DNA of 64,000 nt from Posidoniimonas corsicana. GTDB lineage: Bacteria; Planctomycetota; Planctomycetia; Pirellulales; Lacipirellulaceae. The stretch is from contig NZ_SIHJ01000001.1 in assembly GCF_007859765.1 (NCBI RefSeq), positions 372,767 through 436,766 on the forward strand, given 5' to 3'. Position 1 is the stretch's first letter. Each line of letters starts with the position of its first letter. The translations under genes and the position numbers were made by a program. The notes beneath the pieces were generated by a model. It was not told where the DNA came from. It ran no database searches and was given only the letters and a program-made list of their open reading frames with translations. Of the stretch, positions 37,025 to 45,673 are shown piece after piece.

Positions 37025-38140
37025 GTGTCTAACCCCTGGGACGTCGACCTCAACGCCTGCCGCGGCCGGCAGCAACGCCTCCTTGCCGAGATGAATCGCC
37101 TGGGGGTTGGCCTCGTGGTGCTATCGCGGTCCAAGTCAGTCCAGTGGCTTACCGGGGGCTACGTGGGCCCATTGTTCCCGGTGCTAGCCGCGATCGACGC
37201 CCAGGGCCGCACGGTGCTGGTGCTGCCGAGCCGGAAGGTAAAAATCTCCGCCGCGGCGGATGAGGTGCATGGCTATGAGGAGAAGCTGCTATCAACCATG
37301 CGGGACGCTCCCGACCAGATTGTCGCGAGCGTGGCCACGTTGTTCGACCACCTGGCGCCGCCGACGGGCAGGGTCGCCTGTGAGTTTTCCGCTGCAAGCC
37401 ACCACCTGACCCGGTCGTGGTCCGACGACTGGCTGGACTTTGACAGCGTGGTCTTTGCGCTCCGCCGCCAGAAGGACCCCGACGAGCTCCGCATGCTGGC
37501 CCGGGCGAATGAGGCGAACGAGGCGATGTACCGCGCCGCGCGCCAGATCGTGAAGCCTGGCGTGAACGAGCTGGAAGTCTACCGCGAGCTGCACTCGGTC
37601 GCGGTGGAAACGCTGGGCGAGCCGCTCACCTACTTCGGCCAGGACTTCCAGGCGTGCAGCCGCGGTGGGCCGCCGCGCGACCGCAAGTGCGAGGCGGGCG
37701 AGCTCTACATCCTGGACCTTGGCGTCGGGTTCCGAGGCTACTACTCGGATAACGCCCGCACGCTAGCAGTCGGGGGCGACCCCTCGCCGCAGCAGCAGAA
37801 GGCGTGGGATCTGATCGGCGAGGTGTTCGCGCTGGTGGAGTCGACCGTCGCGCCGGGCGCAAGCTGCAAGGCGTTGTTCGAGCAGGTGAACCACCTCCTC
37901 GCGGACGCGGCGCCGTGGCTCTTCAACCACCACCTAGGCCACGGCGTTGGCCTGGCGCCGCACGAGGGTCCCCACCTGAACCCCAACTGGGACGACACCT
38001 TCAAGCCGGGCGACTTCTTCACCGCCGAGCCTGGGCTGTATCACGAAGAGCTGCGGGCCGGGATGCGTCTGGAGCAGAACTACCTGGTCACCGAGACCGG
38101 CGTTCAGCTGCTGACCGACTGGCCGCTGGGGATGGTGTAG
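37025..38140 (+). CDS. M24 family metallopeptidase (Xaa-Pro aminopeptidase/dipeptidase-like)
   Basis: This 371-residue protein starts at GTG 37025. The N-terminal creatinase-like domain (about 1-150) includes LVVLSRSKSVQWLTGGYVG. The C-terminal pita-bread domain has the five-ligand metal set in place: the Asp pair in LDLGVGFRGYYSDNAR, His in HHLGHGVGLAPHEGP, Glu in TAEPGLY and Glu in RLEQNYLV. The family removes residues next to proline using two metal ions. There is no signal peptide, so it is cytoplasmic. It is followed on the same strand by the PHP-type phosphatase gene. Confidence 0.88.
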   Translation: MSNPWDVDLNACRGRQQRLLAEMNRLGVGLVVLSRSKSVQWLTGGYVGPLFPVLAAIDAQGRTVLVLPSRKVKISAAADEVHGYEEKLLSTMRDAPDQIVASVATLFDHLAPPTGRVACEFSAASHHLTRSWSDDWLDFDSVVFALRRQKDPDELRMLARANEANEAMYRAARQIVKPGVNELEVYRELHSVAVETLGEPLTYFGQDFQACSRGGPPRDRKCEAGELYILDLGVGFRGYYSDNARTLAVGGDPSPQQQKAWDLIGEVFALVESTVAPGASCKALFEQVNHLLADAAPWLFNHHLGHGVGLAPHEGPHLNPNWDDTFKPGDFFTAEPGLYHEELRAGMRLEQNYLVTETGVQLLTDWPLGMV

Positions 38141-38237
38141 CGGAGCCGGCGGACCGGCGGTGGTTTGTCTTGACCTGTGGCGGCGTGCCCCTATACTCCG
38201 CCGCCGTCCTGCCACCGCCCCCCACCTTGGGTACGCC

Positions 38238-39032
38238 ATGCCGCCCAACTTTGTCGACATCCACTGCCACATGCTGCCGGGCATCGATGACGGCGCCCGC
38301 GATAACGCGGACTCGCTCGCCATGGCGCTGCTGGCGGTGGACGAGGGGATCGAAACGGTTGTCGTGACCCCTCACCAACTCGGCGCATTCTCGCACAACC
38401 TCGGCGATGAGATCCGCGTGCGTGCGGTCGAGCTCCAAGAACTGCTGCGGGCCAACGGAACGCCGCTGAAGGTGCTCCCGGGCGCCGACGTGCGGATCGA
38501 CGACGGCCTGATCGACAAGCTGCAGAGCGGTGAGGTGCTGAGTGTTGGCGACCACCGCCGGCACGTCCTGCTGGAACTGCCCCACGAACTCTACCAGCCA
38601 CTCGAGCCCGTGCTCGAGGCGTTGGTGGCCCACGGGATCACAGGAATCCTTACGCACCCCGAGCGCAACCGCGGCATCCTCGCCCAGCCCGGGCTTGTGG
38701 AGCCGCTGGTCGAGTTCGGCTGCCTGATGCAGGTCACCGCCGGCAGCCTGACCGGCGCCTTCGGCGACGCCCCCCGGGCGATGGCTGAACGCATGTGCTC
38801 CCGGGGCCTGGTGCACTTCCTGGCGACCGACGCCCACGGGCCGCGGTCCCGCCGACCAAAGATGCTCGACGCATTCCGCCGCGCTGAGGAGCTGGCCGGC
38901 GAGGAGGCCGCCATCGCCTGGTGCTCTGGCAACCCATCGCTCGCCGCCGCGGGAAGGGAGGTGCCTGCCGGCGCAACGCAGGTCCGCCCGGCCAGGAAGT
39001 CCGCGTGGTCCTTCTGGCGGAAGGCGGCTTGA
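38238..39032 (+). CDS. PHP-domain phosphatase of the CpsB/CapC/YwqE family
   Basis: The start is ATG 38238 (264 residues). Metal-binding motifs of the PHP fold are intact: DIHCHMLPGIDDG at the start, VVTPHQLG, then ILTHPERNRG and LATDAHGPRSRRP. These match the Mn-dependent protein-tyrosine phosphatases CpsB and YwqE, which dephosphorylate capsule or exopolysaccharide tyrosine kinases. No capsule genes are nearby, so the target is unknown. Its stop overlaps the next start by one base (TGATG), so the two genes are probably translated together. Confidence 0.88.
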   Translation: MPPNFVDIHCHMLPGIDDGARDNADSLAMALLAVDEGIETVVVTPHQLGAFSHNLGDEIRVRAVELQELLRANGTPLKVLPGADVRIDDGLIDKLQSGEVLSVGDHRRHVLLELPHELYQPLEPVLEALVAHGITGILTHPERNRGILAQPGLVEPLVEFGCLMQVTAGSLTGAFGDAPRAMAERMCSRGLVHFLATDAHGPRSRRPKMLDAFRRAEELAGEEAAIAWCSGNPSLAAAGREVPAGATQVRPARKSAWSFWRKAA

Positions 39033-39832
39033 TGGCGGTTGTCACTCGACGCGCGTGGCTGGCCGCGGCGGCGGGGTGCCTGGTGGCGTCCCGCGGCGCG
39101 GCGGCGGCCGCATCGTCGTGGGTCGACCAGTGTCAGTTCGGGCCGTTCCAGGTACGGGCGACCTTTCCGCTCGATTCTACCACCGCACTGCTTAACGAAC
39201 TGCCCGCACTGGAGCTCGAGCTCCGCCGCGTGCTGGCCCTCAAGCCGTGCTCAGAGCCGATCGACATTGAGCTGCTCTCCGACAAGCGGCAGCACCGCGA
39301 CTACCTCCGCCGCCGATTCCCCGGCACGCCCTACCGCCGCGCGTTGTTTGTCCGCCAGAGCGGCCGCTCGACGGTGTTCGCGTACCGCGATGAGGAACTG
39401 GCGGTGGACCTCCGGCACGAGTGCACGCACGCGCTGCTGCACGCCGACCTGGCGATGGTGCCGCTGTGGCTCGACGAGGGCCTCGCCGAGTACTTCGAGA
39501 TGCCCAAGGACCAGAGGGCGTTCGGCAACCCTCACGAGAAGCTGCTGCACTGGGACCTGCGGTTTGGTCTGGTGGAGCGGCTCGACCGACTCGAAGAGAA
39601 ACGCGACCTGTCCGAGATGACCTCGGGCGACTACCGCTCGGCGTGGGCCTGGACGCACTTCCTGCTGCACGGTCCGCCCGCGGCCGCCCAGCAGCTGTGG
39701 TCATTCCTCAATGCGATCCGCCGCGGCGAGCCGCCGGGACGCATGTCTGAGCGGCTCGAGTCGGCCCTGCCTGGCGTCGACGGCAAACTCGCGCGGCATT
39801 TCCAGCAGTGGGCCCGGCTCACCAAGCGGTAG
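39032..39832 (+). CDS. Exported gluzincin-like metalloprotease domain protein (peptidase MA-like)
   Basis: This 266-residue protein starts at ATG 39032, overlapping the phosphatase stop. It has a Tat-like signal (MAVVTRRAWLAAAAGCLVAS). Residues 129-133 read HECTH, a zinc HExxH motif, and WLDEGLAEYFE follows 15-20 residues later, supplying the third ligand Glu as in gluzincins. The rest has no clear match. Similar short HExxH proteins in planctomycetes are annotated as DUF1570 or peptidase-MA-like. The link to the phosphatase is only positional. Confidence 0.72.
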   Translation: MAVVTRRAWLAAAAGCLVASRGAAAAASSWVDQCQFGPFQVRATFPLDSTTALLNELPALELELRRVLALKPCSEPIDIELLSDKRQHRDYLRRRFPGTPYRRALFVRQSGRSTVFAYRDEELAVDLRHECTHALLHADLAMVPLWLDEGLAEYFEMPKDQRAFGNPHEKLLHWDLRFGLVERLDRLEEKRDLSEMTSGDYRSAWAWTHFLLHGPPAAAQQLWSFLNAIRRGEPPGRMSERLESALPGVDGKLARHFQQWARLTKR

Positions 39833-39991
39833 ACCGCGGGCGTACGCGGCGAGAACTTGAGCAAATCCCTCAAGCCGCCGGCCGCTGCGGGCCGACACAA
39901 GCTGCTAGGTGCAGATCTCGACACGCCGGGGCGCCGCATCCCGGCTTCTTCGCACCAAGAGTTAAGGGCTCAAAATCTCAGGAAGGTAGCG

Positions 39992-40504
39992 ATGAAGATC
40001 AAGACGATCCAGCAGCTGGCCGCGATGGTGGCCGCCGTCGGGATGATGCTCCCGCAGTCAGCCATGGCCGCCCAGCCGAAGGCCGCGTCGCAGGGCGATG
40101 TCGCCCTCCGCACCGGCGGGGTGTTCGTCGGCCAGTACGTCGACGCCCAGGGCGCCGCCGTCGCTGGCGTTGACGTCGCGATGCACGCGGGCGGCAAGAC
40201 GGTCGCCGTCACGAAGACCGACAAGCAGGGCCGCTTCGCAGTCAAGGGCCTCAAGACCGGCCAGTACGACGTCGTGGCGATGAATCAGAAGCAGTCCTTC
40301 CGCTGCTGGGACGGCAAGGCCGCTCCCCCGCACGCCCGCAACGGCGCGCTGATCGTCACCGGCTCTGACGTGGTGACCGGCCAGGGCGGCCTGCTGGGCT
40401 TTGTGCAGAACTACCCGCTGATGTCCGCCGCCGCTGTAACCGCGGCGATCGCCATCCCGGTCGGCATCGCCGCCGCCGACGACGATCCCCCCGCGAGCCC
40501 GTAG
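39992..40504 (+). CDS. Exported carboxypeptidase-regulatory-like protein ending in DDDPPASP, paralogue 1
   Basis: The start is ATG 39992 after AGGAAGG (170 residues). A signal peptide ends near SAMA-AQ. Residues about 40-100 are a transthyretin-like fold (GVFVGQYVDAQGAAVAGVDV, then TDKQGRFAVKGLKTGQYDVV). A hydrophobic helix near the C-terminus (AAAVTAAIAIPVGIAAA) runs into the last eight residues DDDPPASP. The next gene encodes a protein with the same layout and the same last eight residues. The tail resembles a sorting or anchoring signal, but that is inference. Confidence 0.72.
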   Translation: MKIKTIQQLAAMVAAVGMMLPQSAMAAQPKAASQGDVALRTGGVFVGQYVDAQGAAVAGVDVAMHAGGKTVAVTKTDKQGRFAVKGLKTGQYDVVAMNQKQSFRCWDGKAAPPHARNGALIVTGSDVVTGQGGLLGFVQNYPLMSAAAVTAAIAIPVGIAAADDDPPASP

Positions 40505-40674
40505 CTGGCCGCTGGCAGGCACGAACAATCAGCCCCGTGGGGCGTTCTTGGCGGGCAACCGCCGGGTCCGCTCTACGGGGTTGGTCTTTTTGCGGTAAGC
40601 AATCTCCGCTACCATCCGTCGCAATCGCCCGAGGAGCGGGCGTGTGGCCGCGTTAGTATCACTGAGGTGAAACG

Positions 40675-41244
40675 ATGCCCCCGATTGCGAAACGGATGTT
40701 CGCCTTCCTGATGGCGGTGACACTCGGCGCTCCGGCGCCCCTGGTGTGCGGCGCAGAACCTGCTGCCCAGCGTGTCGATCCAGCCAAGCCTGTCGCTGCG
40801 GCCGCGCAGGATTTAGCTCTCAACAAGGAAGGCCTGTTCGAGGGGCAGCTGCTTGGCGCTGAAGGGCAGCCGATCGCGGGCGGCAAGGTCTGGCTTGCGA
40901 ACGCCAAGCTGCGGCCGGTGGCCGCGGTCACCGACGCGCAGGGGCGATTCGCCTACCGCGGCCTGAAGCGGGGCGTCTACTGCCTGCAGGCCGGCGAGTC
41001 GCTGCGGGTCTGCCGGGTCTGGGATCACAAGGCCGCGCCGCCGAAGAGCCTGGGAGCCCTGCTGATCGTCGCCGACGAAGCAGCGGTGCGTGGCCAGTCC
41101 GGTCCGCCGCCCATGCTCAACACCTTCGTGCAGCGCAGCAAGAAGTTCTTCTCGCACCCCGTCGGCATGGTGACGCTCGGCGCCGCCATCGCGACGCCGA
41201 TTGTGCTGTCCGCCTCCGACGACGACCCGCCCGCCTCGCCGTAG
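40675..41244 (+). CDS. Exported carboxypeptidase-regulatory-like protein ending in DDDPPASP, paralogue 2
   Basis: This 189-residue protein starts at ATG 40675, with GAGG about 8 bp upstream. A signal peptide ends near CGA-EP. Layout matches the preceding gene: GLFEGQLLGAEGQPIAGGKVW, then TDAQGRFAYRGLKRGVYCL, then a short charged stretch, a hydrophobic segment (PVGMVTLGAAIATPIVL) and SDDDPPASP at the end. Overall identity to the first copy is modest, so the duplication is old. A 170-bp gap separates the two genes, which may be expressed together. Confidence 0.72.
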   Translation: MPPIAKRMFAFLMAVTLGAPAPLVCGAEPAAQRVDPAKPVAAAAQDLALNKEGLFEGQLLGAEGQPIAGGKVWLANAKLRPVAAVTDAQGRFAYRGLKRGVYCLQAGESLRVCRVWDHKAAPPKSLGALLIVADEAAVRGQSGPPPMLNTFVQRSKKFFSHPVGMVTLGAAIATPIVLSASDDDPPASP

Positions 41245-41380
41245 TCGACACGGTGGACTTTGACGGCGGCGCGGCTCCCGCTGCACGCGACCGGTTCTAA
41301 CGGTCGATCGTACTCCTGTTGTCGGATTGGCGCCCAGCGTGCGCCAACCGTTCTCGGCAGGGCAGTCAGGGAGTGACGCA

Positions 41381-41929
41381 ATGTCCGCTATGGGGTGGTT
41401 TCGCTTTGCTTTTCTCGCGTACGCCAGCAAGCCGGTCGCCGATCGCCAGATCTACCGCTCGGTCCGCAGGCTCAAGATCACCTCGGTGCTAGAGGTCGGG
41501 GTCGGTTCGCTCGAGCGGGCCAAGACCATCGTGGCGGCGTGTCAGCGTTGCTCGGATGGGGCCACGGTGCGGTACGCGGCCGTCGACTGGTTCGAGGAGC
41601 GGCCGGAGTCGATGACGCCGTTGTCGCTGATCCAGGCCCACCGCGAGCTCAACGCCACCGGCGCCAAGGTGCGGGTCTCGCCCGGCGGGCCCGCCGCGAT
41701 CGAGGCGGTCGCCAATGCGCTGCCCAATACCGACCTGGTGCTGATCTCACCGGACGTCGACGACGACTGCCTGGAGCGGGGCTGGTACTTCCTCCCGCGG
41801 ATGTGCCACGCCGGCACGGTGGTGCTGCGGGGCAGGGCGGAAGGTAATGGGGAATACCGTTACGAGCAGCTGTCGCACGAGGCGGTCGCCGCCCTGGCGC
41901 AGCCCGGTCACCGCTCGCTGGCGGCCTAG
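41381..41929 (+). CDS. Protein with possible SAM-methyltransferase-like fold, function unknown
   Basis: The start is ATG 41381 with GGAG 7 bp upstream (182 residues). The segment ITSVLEVGVGSLERAK resembles the glycine-rich SAM-binding motif I of class I methyltransferases, followed by VRYAAVDWFEERPESM, which fits motif II. No catalytic motif IV is clear (LVLISPDVDD in that position). It could be an active methyltransferase for an unusual substrate or a degenerate relative. It lies between the DDDPPASP pair and the kinase gene. Confidence 0.55.
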   Translation: MSAMGWFRFAFLAYASKPVADRQIYRSVRRLKITSVLEVGVGSLERAKTIVAACQRCSDGATVRYAAVDWFEERPESMTPLSLIQAHRELNATGAKVRVSPGGPAAIEAVANALPNTDLVLISPDVDDDCLERGWYFLPRMCHAGTVVLRGRAEGNGEYRYEQLSHEAVAALAQPGHRSLAA

Positions 41930-42081
41930 TCGGCCCAGGGGGCTGCGGGCTGCCCAATCAGGAGCGAACCGTCTAGGATGGGGTGCGTAGCAAGGGTGCG
42001 CGGCCCTGGCTGCGAGCGTGGTCGCCAGCCGGGCGCTGGCCCACGTCCTGAGCTCTCTCCCCCCGCGGCCTCGCCCCGGTT

Positions 42082-43815
42082 ATGTCTTCCTCTCAGTCGC
42101 AGTTCGAGAACGCCGAAACCATCGACGCGTCCCCCCCAGCGGGGCGGACCTCCACCCGCGAGGCGGTCCGGCAGACCGCGCGACGCATGGTGGCGTTGGT
42201 CGAGGGGTCGTCGCCGCACCTCAGCAGCGAGACGCGGGACATCCTGCGCAGCCGACTGCGGACGGTGGCCGCAATCTTCTTCTGCGTGTTCTCGGCGTTC
42301 CTCACCCGCTGGCTGGTGCTGGGGATCGACTCCGAGCACCGCTGGCTGTTCATAACGCACACCCTGGTTACGGTGCTGATGGGCGTGCTGTGGTCTTACC
42401 TGACTTGGGGCCAGGGTTTCACGCTCACGCGGCTGCGGATCGCCGAGTTGCTGGTGTTTGGCGACCCGGCGTTGTTCTTCCTGGTGCTCAGTCAGCAGAA
42501 GCTGCACCACATGGCCAACCTGCCAGAAGGCGGGCACCTGCCGGTGATCCTAGTGCCGTGGACGATGCTGATCTTCACCTACGCGATCTTCATCCCGAAC
42601 TCGTGGCGGCGGGCGTTTGCGGTGATCGGCCCGATGGGCCTGGCGCCGATCGCGGTGATCCTGATGCAGCGTTTTGCCTGCCCCGGCTTCCAGCACTGCG
42701 TCAAGCTGCCGGAATTCGAGAACTACGCGACCGAGCAGGCGCTGCTGATGATCGCGATGGTGGCCATCGGCGTGATCGGCGTGCACACCATCAACACGCT
42801 CCGCCTGCAGGCGTTCGAGGCCAAGCGGCTGGGCCAGTACGTGCTCCGCCGCAAGCTGGGCTCCGGCGGAATGGGCGAGGTTTACCTCGCCGAGCACCAG
42901 ATGATGAAACGCCCGTGCGCCGTGAAGATCATTCGGCCGGAGAAGGCGGGCGACCCGCTCACGCTGGCCCGGTTCGAGCGCGAGGTGCGGTCGACGGCCA
43001 AGCTGTCGCACTGGAACTCGATCGACATCTACGACTACGGCAGCACGCCGGACGGCACCTTCTACTACGTGATGGAATACTTGCCAGGGCACAACATCGG
43101 CGAGCTGGTCGACGAGTATGGCCCGCTTCCCCCAGAGCGGTGCGTCTACCTGATCGAGCAGGTCTGCAAGGCGCTGGCCGAGGCGCACAACACCGGCCTG
43201 GTGCACCGCGACATCAAGCCCGCCAACATCTTCTGCGCGTACCGCGGCGGCGAGTTCGACGTGGCGAAGCTGCTCGACTTCGGGCTGGCGAAGCCGTCGT
43301 TCTCGGGCGCCGACGCGACCCTCACGCAGGAGGGCGCGATCACCGGCTCGCCGATGTTCATGTCGCCGGAGCAGGCGACCGGCGAACGCGAGGCCGACGC
43401 CCGCAGCGATATCTACTCGCTTGGCTGCGTGCTGTACTACCTGCTCTCGGGACGCTACCCGTTCCCGTACAAGCAGTCGGTCAAGGTGATCGTAGCGCAC
43501 GCGTCGGAGCAGCCCGACTCGCTGCGGGAGGTCAAGCCGGAAATCAGCGAGGCGCTCAACGAGGTCGTGATGCGGTGCCTGGAGAAGGACCCGGAGGACC
43601 GCTTTCAGACCGTCGAGCAGCTGCGCCGGGCGCTGCTTGATCTGCCGGTGGCCAGCCGCTGGTCTAGCGAGAAGGCCGCCGAGTGGTGGAGCTGCCACGG
43701 CTGCCCCGAGCGGAAGGCGATGGCGGCCGCCCTGGTCGAGGCCGCCGCCGAAGGCGCCGCCTGCGCCTGGCCCGCTTCGCAGTCCCAGGCAGTCCCCGAA
43801 GCCGGTGCGGTCTAG
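42082..43815 (+). CDS. Membrane-anchored Ser/Thr protein kinase with the kinase domain at the C-terminus
   Basis: This 577-residue protein begins at ATG 42082. Residues about 55-240 contain roughly six membrane helices. The kinase domain starts at residue 254 (VLRRKLGSGGMGEVYLAEH) and has the Lys of CAVKIIRP, the catalytic loop HRDIKPANIF (His375) and DFGLAK (Asp399), so it should be active. The usual bacterial PASTA kinase has the kinase first and the membrane segment after it; here the order is reversed. A short Cys/Ala-rich tail ends the protein (WWSCHGCPERKAM). Such proteins are expanded in planctomycetes; the signal sensed by the membrane part is unknown. Confidence 0.92.
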   Translation: MSSSQSQFENAETIDASPPAGRTSTREAVRQTARRMVALVEGSSPHLSSETRDILRSRLRTVAAIFFCVFSAFLTRWLVLGIDSEHRWLFITHTLVTVLMGVLWSYLTWGQGFTLTRLRIAELLVFGDPALFFLVLSQQKLHHMANLPEGGHLPVILVPWTMLIFTYAIFIPNSWRRAFAVIGPMGLAPIAVILMQRFACPGFQHCVKLPEFENYATEQALLMIAMVAIGVIGVHTINTLRLQAFEAKRLGQYVLRRKLGSGGMGEVYLAEHQMMKRPCAVKIIRPEKAGDPLTLARFEREVRSTAKLSHWNSIDIYDYGSTPDGTFYYVMEYLPGHNIGELVDEYGPLPPERCVYLIEQVCKALAEAHNTGLVHRDIKPANIFCAYRGGEFDVAKLLDFGLAKPSFSGADATLTQEGAITGSPMFMSPEQATGEREADARSDIYSLGCVLYYLLSGRYPFPYKQSVKVIVAHASEQPDSLREVKPEISEALNEVVMRCLEKDPEDRFQTVEQLRRALLDLPVASRWSSEKAAEWWSCHGCPERKAMAAALVEAAAEGAACAWPASQSQAVPEAGAV

Positions 43816-43866
43816 CCCGCTCCCTCACCCCTCAGCAGACGCCCGGCCGGGCCAGGACGCCGTTCG

Positions 43867-44157
43867 ATGAATCCCCCCCCGTGGCTGCGGCGTGCGTGTG
43901 TGATCTCGCTGCTGGTGGGGCTGCTGCTGGTCGTGCTCGGGCCGGTGATCGCATCGGTCGCCGCGTGGTCGATGGTGGACGAGCAGGCCGCCGACCGCGT
44001 TGAGGCGTTCAATCAAGCCAGGGCGCCGTGGCTGAAGGTCCTGATCTGGACCACGCCGATCGGCATGGCGATGGTGTTTCAGGGGATCATCGGGCTGCTG
44101 TTCCTGTGGGTCACCCGCGTGGCGGGACCGCCGCCCGAAGCCGGCAGCCGCGAGTAA
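43867..44157 (+). CDS. Small two-helix membrane protein, function unknown
   Basis: A 96-residue protein from ATG 43867, 51 bp after the kinase gene. Two hydrophobic helices are clear (ACVISLLVGLLLVVLGPVIA and MAMVFQGIIGLLFLWV), separated by a charged loop. No known motif. It may share a transcript with the kinase. Confidence 0.6.
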   Translation: MNPPPWLRRACVISLLVGLLLVVLGPVIASVAAWSMVDEQAADRVEAFNQARAPWLKVLIWTTPIGMAMVFQGIIGLLFLWVTRVAGPPPEAGSRE

Positions 44158-44203
44158 GCCTGCGGCGACTTAGGGACCGGGGCTTTCTCACGAGTTTTCA
44201 GTC

Positions 44204-44439
44204 GAAACCGGCCACCCCGAGTGGTCCAATTGAAGGCGGAGTGAACTCTGCGTCCACGTGGCTTGGACGCGTTCCGACTTTTGTCCCTATCGCGCGCATC
44301 GGTGGGACAAAACTCAAACCCCTAAGCCCCCGCCTTGATCGGACCACCCTTAAAAACAAGGGATAAACCGCTGCTCAGGCCGGATGTGTCGCCCGACTTT
44401 TGTCCCTAAGAATCGATAGCGCCAGAAGGGACAAAAGTC
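44204..44439. repeat. Composite non-coding element, copy 2 (conserved box plus three hairpins)
   Basis: Parts in order: box A at 44204-44241 (GAAACCGGCCACCC and onward, AGGCGGAG); hairpin B at 44250-44270 (GCGTCCA/TGGACGC, perfect 7-bp stem, 7-nt loop); hairpin C at 44279-44312 (TTTTGTCCC/GGGACAAAA, 9 bp); hairpin C' at 44395-44439 (GACTTTTGTCCC/GGGACAAAAGTC, perfect 12 bp, 21-nt loop). The order matches copy 1 at 21690-21925. Both copies lie between convergent gene ends. It fills almost all of the 301-bp gap between the small membrane protein and the Bax-inhibitor gene. Confidence 0.62.
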
Positions 44440-44458
44440 CGGCTGGTGGGCGGGCGCT

Positions 44459-45211
44459 CTAGTCGCGGCTGGAGAGCGCCATGAACAGCCGCAGCACGTA
44501 CCAGAACAGCAGCGCCACCGAAGCAAACAACGCCAGCGAAGCGGCGACGTGCTGCGACGGTTGGTAATGGTGCATCACGTTGGATGTGTCGTACAGGATG
44601 TAGCCCGCCGCCACCGCGATCATCGCGATGCTGAAGAACACCCCGAGGTTGAAGCCAAAGATCAGGCTGGCGAATACGAGCAGGATGGCCGCGATCGTGG
44701 CGATTGACAGCACGCCCCCCAGGAACGAGAAGTCAGCCCCGGAGAACCACGCCACGCCGGTCAGCGCCGCGAAGAGCACCAGCGTGGCGATTCCGGCGGC
44801 GGGCACCACGCCCAGCGTGCCGGCCACGCCCGTGTTGATGGTCATGTCCTGAGCGAAGTACAGCATCGGCGCCAAGATCACCGCCTGCGCGACGACATAC
44901 AGCGAGAGCCCCAGGTATTGCATCCCAACCGAAGCCTGCGAGTTGGCCCAGCGGTTGGCGAGCCAAGACACACCGAGGAAGCCCAGCAGCAGCACCAGCA
45001 TGGTCCCGTTGCCCATCAACGCCGGCATCAGGTTGTCCATAACCCCCGACGACAAGATCAACCACTCAATCGCCGCCAAGGCGTACACCGCGGCGGTCAG
45101 GTGCATGTAGGTGCGGCGGATGAAGGCCGCCCGTGCATCGGCCGGCGAGTCCGCCACCGAGGTACCAAACGAGGCGTACGGGTTGTCGGCCTGCCACGGG
45201 GATGCTGCCAT
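44459..45211 (-). CDS. Bax inhibitor-1/YccA family membrane protein
   Basis: This 250-residue protein from ATG 45211 has seven hydrophobic segments after a short polar N-terminus. The order and loop pattern fit the BI-1/YccA family: RTYMHLTAAVYALAAIEW for the first helix, VSWLANRWANSQ, then the late ILYDTSNVMHHYQ motif, where the Asp contributes to the proposed pH or calcium gate. The family regulates calcium leak in some bacteria and FtsH activity in E. coli. It is a single gene, divergent from the 45674 gene. Confidence 0.9.
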   Translation of the reverse strand: MAASPWQADNPYASFGTSVADSPADARAAFIRRTYMHLTAAVYALAAIEWLILSSGVMDNLMPALMGNGTMLVLLLGFLGVSWLANRWANSQASVGMQYLGLSLYVVAQAVILAPMLYFAQDMTINTGVAGTLGVVPAAGIATLVLFAALTGVAWFSGADFSFLGGVLSIATIAAILLVFASLIFGFNLGVFFSIAMIAVAAGYILYDTSNVMHHYQPSQHVAASLALFASVALLFWYVLRLFMALSSRD

Positions 45212-45673
45212 TGTCGGGATTGCTCGCGTTCAGATGGAGGAAACAAGCTTGCGGGTATTCCGCACACCTAAAAGCTAAGACGCGCTGTGTGGCCCGTCAA
45301 GCAGATTCGGTCAATCGGGTGGGTCGAATCCAGTCAGCCGCCGCGTGCGGGCCGGCGCTTTCTCCACCTGCAGACCCCGTGTATATTGCCCTGCTTAACG
45401 GTCGCGGGATGTCGCGGATGCGCCGCTCGCTCCATCGGCAGGAGCCCTGGCGGTAACTCCTGCTAGCAAAGCCGCGACGCGCGACCCGCCAGTTTTGCAG
45501 GCTGCAGATTCAGCCGTCGATGATGGAGGGTGGCTGGTTTTGTGCCCGGGCGGATCCCCGGGCCCACGCCCGCCGCCCGCCCCCAACCGCCCTCCCGATT
45601 TCCTGCCGGGCGATCGCGGCGCTGAACGGCGTCCGCAGGGGCCCACGCGAGCCACTATCTCTGGAGCAAACCT
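45212..45673. promoter_or_regulatory. Divergent intergenic region, no gene recognised
   Basis: A 462-bp gap between the Bax-inhibitor gene and the secreted protein at 45674. No coding sequence, tRNA or strong hairpin was recognised. GGAG at 45663-45666 is the ribosome-binding site of the rightward gene. Promoters for both neighbours are expected here. Confidence 0.4.

Noticed and set aside
36637-37134. Leftward open frame overlapping csrA and the M24 gene
   Set aside because: Runs into two well-supported genes and has no recognisable feature; treated as chance.
42550-43698. Open frame of 382 codons opposite the kinase gene
   Set aside because: Mirror frame of the kinase domain, with composition typical of antisense GC-rich coding sequence.
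45300-45345. GGGTCGAATCC resembling a tRNA T-loop
   Set aside because: The flanking bases do not pair into a T-stem and no acceptor or anticodon arm can be drawn around it.
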